DNA from: Cliona cf. orientalis | Lineage: Eukaryota; Porifera; Demospongiae; Clionaida; Clionaidae | NCBI GenBank assembly: GCA_963930775.1 | Contig: OZ005697.1 | Coordinates: forward strand, 6,036,292-6,100,291 | Length of the DNA stretch: 64,000 nt | Direction: 5' to 3' | Part shown: positions 22,670-34,600 of the stretch, piece after piece | Layout: each line of letters opens with the position of its first letter | Position numbering within the stretch: the stretch's first letter is position 1 | Program-made: the position numbers and the translations under genes | The notes under the pieces: model-generated | Database searches by the model: none | Told to the model about the DNA's origin: nothing | What the model saw: the letters and a program-made list of their open reading frames with translations, nothing else

Positions 22670-23678
22670 GACATCCACTTCAAAATACAAATCTTCTGCA
22701 CAGTACTGTAGATCGATCCTAGTCTCGCGGCACCGCCCCTTCACAAGAGGAGGAAGGGTCTGGTACGGCGCCGTTACCCGAGTTGTTCTAATCTCCTGGG
22801 GAACATGAATATTCATAAGTTGTGGCTACCGCTTCACCGCGGTATGCAATTTGCTCCAGCGTAACCACAACCACGCCACGTTTTCAATGTTGCACACAGA
22901 AAAGTGGGAGTGGCCTGGGGACGAGGCTAAGAGTGTACACGTGAGTAGCCATTAATAGAGAGTCCACCGTATTACACTTCAAAGGAAGCTGCCACTCTGA
23001 TCTAGTTTAATATTATTCCAGAGAATGGACAGTTTGATAATAATATAATCTGCCTTTATAAACTAACTTTTTATTATATGCTGTGCCTAACTAATTAATT
23101 AATTTTATTAATTCATACTTATTAATTTTAGAATAATAATAAGTATTATTATTATCTTGTGCACCTTGTATTGCACCCTATGTGGTGTGTTGACAATGTT
23201 ATTATAATAATAATAATTGGGGCGCACAGCTTGCATGAGCTGGTTGATCCGGACCGGACATGACCTCCACCTGCCGTGTGTGAGACTGAATAGGGAAATC
23301 CCCCCTCCCCCCCCCCCCCCCCCCAGTGCAAGCTTGCCAAAGAAAGCGAACTGAGAAAATTACCATAATTATTATCTCATTGATAGTCCATGATCTCTTC
23401 TACGCTAGGTTCGAATTCTGGGTCCCAACAACACTTCATACAAGCTAAACATTAAATTTTTGAAGCAGTGTTCACAGCAATTGCATCACAAGTTTCATCA
23501 TCATTTTATCTTAGCAAGAGCCGAATTCTTTTTTGTGGATTGGGACTCGGGATGTAATTATACACAGTCATAACTATTATGATCGTCACAACATTAACAT
23601 TGACAATGATAATAATAATTATTATTATCACATTACTATGGAGATATTATTATAGTGTCATTATGATTCGAAAAATCG

Positions 23679-23711
<33 letters not shown>

Positions 23712-26700
23712 TATCACAATAACAACAGTAACCGATATAATTAAATGCTCAATCTATGTCTGATGCTGTGTTCTTTGAGCTCGTGCACTTGGTTTAATTT
23801 CATGAGAAATAGCCCACAATGTCTAGAGAGGAAGGGAGGGAGGGAGGGAGGGAGGGAAGGAGAGGAAGAGGGGAAGAGGGAAGGGGGGGGGGGGAATGAT
23901 GATAATGTTATTATTATGAGTGGAGTATTTTTATCACTAACCTCATCGGTGACATCCGTTTCAAAGTTCCAAAATAAGCTGAGAATCTCAGGATCTGGTG
24001 TGTACGTGTATTGTCTGTGGGCAGTATAATTAATACGATAACAACAGCTTTACTGTGTAGCAAAAAAATAATAATCTCACTATGCCTAGCTACCCTCAAT
24101 ATCGTGCACAGACCCCACCCCCCAAAACGAGGTCTGGAGATGTGGCACGAACTATTGAACTATTATTATTAACAGTCATATATTATTATTATGCTTACGT
24201 AATTGTAATATCCTGCATTCCATTGTTTATTGTGCATGCGCTATATAATGTTCTGTATGTGCATAATATCTTGAGTTGAGTTCATAATAATCCTACATGG
24301 TGGCAGCGTCGTGATCGACCCAAACAAAAATGTCTAAGATACAACTCCAACCTCCTGCCGCATTCGATTTCAAGAATCCCGACGATTGGCTGCGTTGGAA
24401 GCGACGCTTCGAACAGTATCGAATTGCATCGGGTCTTTCAAAAGAGGACGCCGAGAAGCAGGTCAGCACACTGCTTTACTGCCTGGGAGAAGAATCTGAG
24501 GCAGTTCTTTCCTCCACAAATGTGACGGACGATAAACGAAAGGTGTACGCTACGGTGGTGGAGAAACTCGACGATTTCTTCAAGGTTCGAAAGAACGTCA
24601 TTTACGAACGCGCTCGATTTAACCGCCGAAACCAGCGTCAAGGAGAAACAGCAGAGCAATACATCATGGCCCTCTATGAGCTAGTGGAAAACTGTGAATA
24701 CGGTACTATGAAAGACGAAATGATTCGTGACCGACTCGTGGTCGGCATACAAGACGACGCTTTATCACAAAAATTGCAAATGGACTCGTCATTAACTCTC
24801 GAGAAAGCCAAGAAGCAAGTCCGACAGAGGAAGGCTGTCCAAGAACAACAACAGACACTCAGAGGGGCAGCCAGTAACACAAGCCTCGAGGTAGAAGCAG
24901 TTCGCTCGAATCCGAGACGACATACGCAGGGACAGCAACAGCAACAGCAACCGTACGGTAGGAAAAATCGAGCGAAAGTAAGCGCCACGACTAAGTCATG
25001 CACTCGATGCGGAAAAGGGCAACACCCGAAGGAAGAGTGCCCTGCACGAGAAGCCGTCTGTCATCGGTGTCAACGCATTGGCCATTACAGCGCCCTGTGC
25101 TACTCAAAAACGGTGTTATCTGTTGTTAGCGTGGACGAAGACAGCCCCACCCCTTTCCTGGACACAGCATTCATGGATGCAGTAAACTCAGGGGGAGAGA
25201 ATACGTGGTTCACTACAATTCGCATCAGAGGAAAAGAGACAACATTCAAGCTGGATACTGGGGCAGAGGTAACTGCAGTCACCCAAGAGACCTACAACTA
25301 CCTGGGTAAGCCACAGTTGTCAGTGTCAGATAAAGCTTTGTATGGCCCTTCCAGGCACCCTTTAGGCGTTCTGGGAAAGTTCAAAGGTGACCTCACCTAT
25401 GGTGGGAAAGTCACACAGCAGGAGGTGTTTGTGGTGGAAGGTCTCAGGAACAATCTCATGGGATTACCAGCTATCACAGCACTCAAGCTAGCAGCCAGAC
25501 TTGATTGCACTGCAACCATGGACCACACACAGAGCCTCGCAATCTCATTCAAGATGAAATTTCCCAAGGTCTTTGAGGGATTGGGCAACCTCGGAGAAGC
25601 TTACGATATTAAGCTCAAACCAGATGCAAAGCCATATGCCCTATGCACACCTCGCCACGTAGCACTGCCACTCCGCAAAAAGGTCATCGAAGAACTGAAC
25701 CGGATGGAGTCCTTGGGTATCATCACTAGAGTGGATGAGCCTACCCCGTGGTGTGCGGGAATGGTAGTAGTTCCTAAAAAGGCTGGAGCCATACAGATAT
25801 GTGTGGATCTCAAACCACTTAATGAAAGTGTCCTACGAGAGGTCCACCCCCTACCAAAAGTAGACGAAACCCTTGCTCAGCTGAATGGAGCTAAAGTTTT
25901 CACAAAGCTAGATGCTAACAGTGGCTTCTGGCAGATTCCCCTCACGCAATCTTCCCGCCTTCTTACCACGTTCATCACCCCAGCAGGACGGTACTGCTTC
26001 AACAAACTACCATTCGGTATCTCGAGTGCTCCGGAACATTTTCAGAAACGGATGAGCCACATATTGCAAGGCATGGATGGTGTTCTTTGCCAGACAGATG
26101 ATGTGCTGGTATTCGGGAAAGATCAAGCCGAACATAACACCAGAGTTGCAGCAGTTCTCAAGCGAATTCAGGCCGCAGGAGTCACACTCAACCCCGACAA
26201 GTGTGAGTTTGGGAAAACCTGTCTGAAATTTCTGGGGCATGTGATCGATCAGGATGGAATACGCGCCGACCCTGATAAGACTGCAGCAATCATGCAGATG
26301 AAATCTCCAACAACGGTTTCTGAGCTCAGAAGATTCATGGGGATGGTGAACCAACTCGGAAAATTCACACCAAAGCTAGCAGACCTCACCAAACCTCTGC
26401 GAGAGTTACTGAGCAAATCTCGAACATGGACTTGGGGTGCAGTTCAGGAACAAGCATTCATCAGTGTCAAGGAGGAACTCTCCAAACCTACCACACTTGC
26501 TCACTATGACCCAGGAGCCCCAACAAAGATTTCCGCCGATGCTTCCTCATACGGACTTGGGGCAGTTTTGCTACAAAAGCTAGGAACGCATTGGAAGCCA
26601 ATCGCATATGCCTCTCGCTCAATGAGTGAAACAGAATGCCGATATGCCCAAATTGAGAAGGAAGCCTTGGCTAGCACATGGGCATGCGAGAAATTCTCAA

Positions 26701-29700
26701 TGTATGTACTAGGGAAGGAGATTACTATTGAGACCGATCATAAGCCATTGGTTCCTCTACTTGGGGCCAAACATCTGGACAGTCTACCGCCTAGGATTCT
26801 ACGCTTTCGCTTACGACTCGCACGATTCGATTACAGAATGGAACATGTCCCGGGAAAGCAGTTATACACAGCCGACACACTATCACGATCACCACTCTCT
26901 CTTACAGGAGACAAAACACTTGAAGAGCTCACCGAGGCGGCCATGTGTGCATGCGTTGCTCATCTGCCTGCTAGTGAAGAGAGCCTTAAAACATATATAG
27001 ATGCTCAGAACTCTGATGCTGTATGCGCGCTCGTGATTAAGTTCTGCAAAACTGGCTGGCCAACCAAACACAAGGTGAATGAGTCAATCAGATCGTACTG
27101 GCAAGTCAGGGGAGAATTGACACTGCACAAAGACAAACTCCTTCTGTACAATACACGGGTTGTTGTTCCAGCCTCGCTACAGTCGCAGACATTATCGAAG
27201 CTCCACCAAGGACACCAAGGAATCGACAGATGTCGCCAACGAGCAAGGATCTCGGTTTGGTGGCCTGGCATCTCCAGCCAAATAGAGGACTGGGTAAAGA
27301 ATTGCCTACACTGTGCTGAATGCAACAGACCTAGGAAAGAGCCCTTGATGCCATCCGAACTACCGGCCTACCCATGGCAGAAAGTAGGTACTGATTTGTT
27401 CCTACTAAACGGAGCTACATACGTTGTCATTATTGACTACTTTTCCCGCTATCCTGAAGTCATTAAGCTGGCATCGACAACCTCTCAAAGTGTTATAGCG
27501 GCACTGCAATCTACTTTTGCGAGACATGGTATACCGGAGATAGTAGTGAGTGACAATGGACCACAATATTCCTCACAGGAATTTACCGAGTTCGCAAAAG
27601 CTTACTCCTTTTCTCACATCACCAGTAGCCCACACTATCCGCAGAGCAATGGGCATGTGGAACGTGCTGTAAAGACGGTGAAGAAGCTGCTCACAGACTC
27701 AGGTGACCACAATCTATCTCTTTTGGCCTACCGGACCACCCCTCTTCCATGGTGTCGTTATTCGCCAGCAGAATTGCTCATGGGAAGAACAATCCGCTCT
27801 GATTTACCTCAACCACAGGAAAAGTTTCCACCGAAATGGCCTTATCTTGCTGACTTCAGGGCTCAGAACCAGATGTTTAAACGGAAACAGAAGCGAGACT
27901 TTGATCGGAGACACAAGGTTAAGGAGTTACCGAGTTTACCTGACGACACCGAAGTGTTTGTGACAACTGATGGCCATCCTACTTCCGGCAGAGTTGTTGA
28001 GCCAGCCAATGCACCACGGTCACACATCGTACAAACACAAACAGGCTTACTACGCCGCAATCGGAGCCAGCTCAACATCAGGCCAACTCCAGAACAGAAT
28101 AACATTCAGCCACAGAACAACATTCAGCCAACCACACAGAATCGAGCTCCTATCCAGACGCGCTCTCGCACGGGCACTCTGATTGTTCCTCCCGACAGAT
28201 TATCTTAGAAAGGGAGATGTGGCACGAACTATTGAACTATTATTATTAACAGTCATATATTATTATTATGCTTACGTAATTGTAATATCCTGCATTCCAT
28301 TGTTTATTGTGCATGCGCTATATAATGTTCTGTATGTGCATAATATCTTGAGTTGAGTTCATAATAATCCTACAGGAGACACTGACAAGGATTCTTGGTT
28401 TTGTAAGCTCAGCAATCATACGATTATTTGCATAGGATTGTATTGGAGCATGTGCGGTCACATGATGGTGCGCAAGACCAAGAAAACACCCGCAATGTCC
28501 CAGACCGTGTGTGCTATCCTTGCATTACAAAAAATAACATCTGTGGTAAAGGTCATCACATCCTCTATATCTTTAGCACTGGACAAAAATCACAGACCCA
28601 AAGAGAGCAAACAGGGTAGCAAAATTGGTGAAAAACATCTCCCGGCAAAAATGTTTGGCTATGTATACAGTCAAGTACAAAGCTTACTTAGTCTGAGCAA
28701 ATCTAATGTGGTCGACTGATTTGAACTGCTTCCACCTCTTAGTGAAGTTGATGGCACTATCATCCTTCTCCAACTTACTGGGCTGCATCTCAATGAATGT
28801 CAAGTCTTGCAGGTAAAGGCCACTATAATAGGAGTAGACAGGATAATCATCTACCGTACTCGACATGTAGCTAACTTGCGTATACTCACATGTATGGAAT
28901 ACAAGGAGGTTTGGCTTCAGCAAAAGCTTCTCTGTAGTTCTTGAATGATCCTCTGTTATCTATTAGCTGCCTCGGAGCTTCCAGACCCTAAACGTGTACA
29001 TGTACAATGTCACGTAGTCAGACTCTTAGTAACGTGGCGCCTATGATTGAAGGGGTTGACTGTACCTTCTGTATTTTGTCTGGCCACTCTAGTCTTGAGA
29101 TGGGGGAGGACTCGATGGCAGACAGGATGGCAAGGTATGAGTTGAAGTTGTTGTGGTTCTCTCTCAGACACTGTGGGAGCATTCACAATAAGCATACAAT
29201 AGAAACAAGGCGGTCGTAATACTCTCAATATTTTTACATGTACACGTGTAGTTGGTGAATTGTGCTCTATTTATCATACTACAGTTGTATACGCAATTCC
29301 TGACTACTATGTGGCTAATTATGTACCTTCATGATGGCAATAAAATGTGATAAAACTTTTATCCTTGCTTTCATATCAACTCCTTTTCTGAGGATCTGCA
29401 CCTTAGTCCTGTATTCAGAAAAAGAACAAACACTTTAGTGAGAACAGCAGAGATAAAATTATGCAAGAGACAACTAGTGGGAGGTGGAGTGACTACAGCC
29501 TGGCTTGGTTGTGGCTACACATAACTCACCATTGAGAGACATTGTTGAAGTGCATGGTGAACTGTGTCAGCATTGGACTCTTCTCCTCATTCTGCTCCTT
29601 AGCCCAGTACAGCATCTCACAAACCTATATATTGTATAAAATAATAATAATAATATATTACTATTATAGTTTTCTCCCTAGGCTCTTTCAGTGCAGCATA

Positions 29701-31607
29701 CTACTATAGCGACTACAGTGGCTTTATATTTCTTTGATGTTCTAACTAAAATTAATGTGTTATAAGCTCCACCCAAACCATGCCCATCCACCATGGCTTA
29801 ATTGTTTTTCTGGGGAAGCCATTTTATCTACATGTAGCTACCACTTTCGCTTGAGCATGTGAACATTCACATTAGGCATTACATCTGCTAATTAAGCTAC
29901 ATGCAGCTAGATGTATCTACACCTCTATTCCTCCCATCTAAATCTATCATCCATTCATCTATAAGCATGTCAATATAACTCACATCCACTCTCTGGAAGA
30001 GTTCATTGTCGAGAATGGTCATCTGCTTGGCCAGATCATCAGCAGAATACTCCAACAATGTCTTGCGTCTAAAGAAACACAAAGCATTAATAGACTAGAG
30101 CACTAATCCAAGGATGCTCCGCAGCCTGGGTCAAGCTTACGTTGATTTTCCTGATCCTCTCATGGTCACCCCGAGAGTCAGTTGGGACCTGGTGTCAATT
30201 GCAGGCTTGTTCAACTGGATAACATATAATTACATGTATCATTATGCAAGTAAAGAGGAGGTTGGCTTATGAGGCAGGTAGAAAGAGTATTACCGTACTT
30301 AATCTAATACAACGAATGGATCTCAATTTTGAAAAACATGCACTTTTCTGGTGAAGGTCGTCAATCGCTCCATATATGCACGTTACAAGAATTCGTAAAA
30401 TGCTGATTTCATATAATATTATTAAATTGGATCATACGTTGTATTTGATTAACTACGGTATGTAAATTATGGGTAATGATTACATTAGGTTCCAAATTAC
30501 CTTATCTACAAGAGCATTTCTGAGAAGCTGAGCAAACTTGAGATTTCCGTCACTGATCATATGATAGACTAGACCAGTTAGCTTGATCTGGGCATCCTTC
30601 ACAAGAGGTTGGCTGTGCAGTGGCATTAAATTAACTACAGTATAACACTGCTTTCCAACACTTACTTCAATCCTGTTAGCAATCTGACTAATAAACTGAT
30701 TGTAGCTTGCCAAATGGCAGATTTCTCTGACTTGTAAAAGTACTCCAACCTGTGTGCACGATATCATCATCATTATTATAATCATACACAACCAGAAAAG
30801 AAAAATTCTACCTGTAGAGTAGTTTATTGATGAGCTCCTCAGGTGTGATGAAGGTGTAGTAGGTGAGAAGGAATGCTTCAGAAAAGTGCTTCACTGTTAA
30901 AAGTAAAACATACAAGAAGCATAATCACACGCACTGCATGTCCACTGGAGAGAGGAAATTTGATATTACCGTAGTGTCCTGGGTAAGCGTCCATGGGTGC
31001 TTAAACATAATTCGCGATTTTGGCCCACATGGGCGCTTACCCGGGATCAAAATTCCATACGTTTGTATAGAAGCTGCTACATTGACCCCTTGAAATGGGG
31101 TACATGGGCGCTTGCCCGGGACACTACGGTATTACCATATTTACGACCCTCATACACATAACAGTGTACATCCCAGGGCTCATCACACACTGTATTCTAT
31201 AAACAGCCTTACCAGCTTTGGTGCTTGATGCTGCATATGCTATGAGTGCTTCAACAGGCCCTCCTCGAAGAGTGTAGCCACCATCCTCCTGCAATGGGAC
31301 CACACATCAAATCAAGAAGTTAAAGAAACACCCCACACATACATGCATATATCACCTATGTACATGTAATTGTGCTAACATTTTACACACATGTGATACA
31401 CATTAATTGTATGTAAATACAGATTAGCCTTGAACCAGGATCTCTCATTTTGTGTTCACGCATAATTTTACACACTGAGTGGGAAAGCCTGGTTCAAGGT
31501 ACACAATTTCAATATACAAACAATACTTCACCTTGTGAAAGGTGAGGTAGCCAGATGCATCATCAAGCTCGAGGTAGTTTGGTTCACCACTTTCCTCGCT
31601 GTCCTCA
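21149..31607 (-). CDS. RAPGEF1: RAPGEF1 exons 16-29: REM and RasGEF domains
   Basis: Exons 31607-31532, 31288-31213, 30893-30812, 30749-30666, 30612-30501, 30214-30141, 30068-29984, 29624-29530, 29408-29327, 29170-29066, 28987-28890, 28822-28688, 24014-23942 and 21238-21149. The REM region (GGPVEALIAYA, FLLTYYTFITPEELI, GNLKFAQLLRNALVDK) is followed by the catalytic domain (SADDLAKQMTILDNELFQRV, WAKEQNEEKSPMLTQF, HNNFNSYLAILSAIESSPIS, PPCIPYIGLYLQDLTF, INFTKRWKQF). These match human C3G closely. Exon 28 (PDPEILSLFWNF) follows the retrotransposon. Exon 29 (DDEDLEFVE end) completes the domain and sits inside the long inverted repeat; it is the least certain exon. Confidence 0.88.
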
Positions 31608-34600
31608 CTGCAGATACATACCATAATCATCCATACTAGTTATCCCAACACACACTGCACTCACTTGAATGATTCTTCTGCACTGCTGCTGCTGTGCTGC
31701 TCTGGCTTGGGAGCTGCTGATGAGTCAGTGATAGAGCGCCCAGAGGGAGGAGCCGTCGCTGCTGCCTGGCTGCTCTGCACCTGAGGGAGGACAACAACAG
31801 ATGGGTGGAATAAAACCAAATCTCACCAATTACTCATCATAGAAACATGATACTCTAAGTACTATAAAGGTACAGTAGATGTGCATGACTATAACTTTTT
31901 TACCACTACCACAGATGTTGGTCATTATGCCATACTGAAGCACTGGTTGTCTGCTAATTGAAGCTACGTACACCCACATGGTAAATGAACACTGGATGTG
32001 GCGGATGGCTGATAAGTTTGCATCTATAACATAATATACATTTAAATCTGCCCGCTGAGGCTCACTCTACTGGGCATTCGACCATCTAAGCATCATGTAG
32101 GCTCTTGATCTTTTATTTATCACTCTAGTCTCGTTTCCAGGCCACTCCCAATGTTGTTTTTCTGTGTGTAACACCGAAAGAAACTGGAAGTGGTCTGGGA
32201 AGGAGGCTACATACAGTTTCATGACCTTTCAATGGATACATGTATATTCATTTCTCGCGTGCATACTAGTGTAATTTAATTGTATTTTTATGGAACATAC
32301 CGATCTTTTTCGTCTCTTTGGTGGTATCGGGGGAGGAGCTTCCATGCCAGGGATGACGAGGGACTGGGTCAGGGACTCATCGTACGTGTAGCCAGCCAGA
32401 AGACCCTTGTACATCATGACTGATAGTGGGAGAGAGAAAGGACAGGAATAACAATAATATGAAACACAAAACACACTCTATAGAGAGCTGCAACCACTAT
32501 CCCATCAGGGTTGTACATACCGTATTTCTTCTAAAAATTCGGCCCTTCTAATTATTTGGCACCCTTTACCGAATGATTGAGTTTCTAATTTTTCGGCAAA
32601 GGTCGTCATGCGTATAGGCTATAAACAGGAATGGAATGCGCATGCAGACAGAATGATGAATATTAACCTCTAAAAATTCGGCGAAGCTAAAGCAATATTA
32701 TTATTTTCATGCCGAATTTTTAGAAGAAATACGGTATACACTGTACATTTGTACATGTACATCCAGCAATAAAAACTTTCCAAGGGAGGGGGGTTACAAG
32801 TGAAAGGGCATATGCTAAATTTAGGGGGGATAGCTACATACATGCATGTGTAGAAGTGCACAAGGTACATGTATTTGTGACATGAGGACTACCCTCGACC
32901 ACAGTGTACTAACTTACTTGTCTTTTTCTTGAGAGGCAGTGGTGGGGCAACATCCGGCCCACTAACTTTGGACCTCATCAGATCCTCATTGTACTTCCTG
33001 ACAGCACTGAAAACCTCTTCCTCCTTAGCTGTCCTACCAGCTATGGAGGCTCGGGGGGTCATCGTGTGCTGCGGTGAAGCCTGAGGGAAGGGAAGGAGAA
33101 GAAGAGAAGAGCTACGGTAACTATATGTACAGGATGATAGATGCAGATACAGGAGAGTAAAATAAGGGAAATGGGTACGCGAATTGTAAAGGGAGGAAGC
33201 TAAGGAGGGAAAGGAGAGAGGGAGGGAGGGAGAGAGAGAGAAAGAGAGAAAGAGAGAGGGAGGGCGGGAGAGAGAAAGAGGGAGGGACGGAGGGAGGTAT
33301 AAGAGGAGGAGGAGGGTACAGGTACAGGTGTGTGGATCAGATGGATGCATATATGTACACATACTAAAGATTTACTGATAGACGATGCACACTGTACTGT
33401 ACCTGTGGAACTGTATTTGGTACGTGGACATCAGTCCTTGGGGGCTTAGGAGGGGGTGTCTCCTGTACTAGGTTCTTGACACCTGGAATAGACTCCATCC
33501 TCATGGGGACAGGGGGTTGATACTGTTCTCCTACTTCGAACCCATCGGATGAGCCTGAGCCTCGATAGTATGAGCTCGTGCCAAATGACCTAGCCAAGCT
33601 CTCTGCTGTGACAAAGCCCTGTGCAGTGTGATAGGGGGTGGAGACGGGGGAGGAGAGGGAGTGGGCGTGGTGGGTGGGCGTGTGCTGTGGGGAGCCAACT
33701 GTGCCAGCGGTGCCATGGCGACGCTGTTTCTGCTTCATGGGTAGAGGTGGGGGCATCTCATCACCATCCACAGACTGAAGGAATGTCGGGGATAGGAAAT
33801 AATTATTATTATGACAAACATGCAGAATACATGTACATTGGTAAAGGTCGTCAACCCATGTGCATTACTGACTTGGGTCAGGAATCAGGTTGCATGGATC
33901 CCGATATAAGATTTGTTAGTTGATATGCACAGTACGTACACTTACCCTTGCTGCAGCACTGGCATGTCCACTAGAGTGCCCATTCAGCTGCCCTCTCCTG
34001 TGACAAACACAAAATATTATCACAGTTATCAAATAATTCTTTAGCATGCACTACTTGGATATTACACAATCAATTTCAACATGACAACACTTGAAGATAT
34101 CTTACATTGCTGAGTGTTTCTTTTTGACTGGTAGTGGAGGTGGCATGTCCCCATCATTCCCGCCATGGAGGCCATTCAGCTGGGAGGAGGTACCTGTCAG
34201 TAGCGACAGTGGAAAGGGGCATTGGTAAAGAATGCTATATCCTACTACTAAGATTATAAAAAAAATGCATGTATACAAGTGAGCAGGCACATATCAGTTC
34301 ATCTATCACTACAACACTTGTCACATGTACATGTAGAGCGTATGGGTCTTTCCGAAGACTAAATACTACGTAACTTGATAATTTTATATACATGTACATA
34401 CCGGTTCTGCATATCATACAATGTACAATTTCCAAAAATTTAAATACATTTATGTACTTAATAACTGAGTTTATGGTAATAAATTCAGTATATCTCCTGG
34501 AATTGCTGTATGTACATTAACGTGAGTATCTTACGAGGGAGAGTGTGTCCTTTGCGGGGCAGTGGTGGGACATGCAGTCCTCTGTCATCCATCTCCCCCC

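Noticed and set aside
28380..28680. Search for the next RAPGEF1 exon just after exon 27
   Set aside because: No frame here fits the end of the RasGEF domain; the fitting exon is at 24014-23942, beyond the retrotransposon.
32889..33362. 157-codon minus-strand frame
   Set aside because: Only 33080-32918 is a RAPGEF1 exon; the rest is a purine/pyrimidine intron tract.
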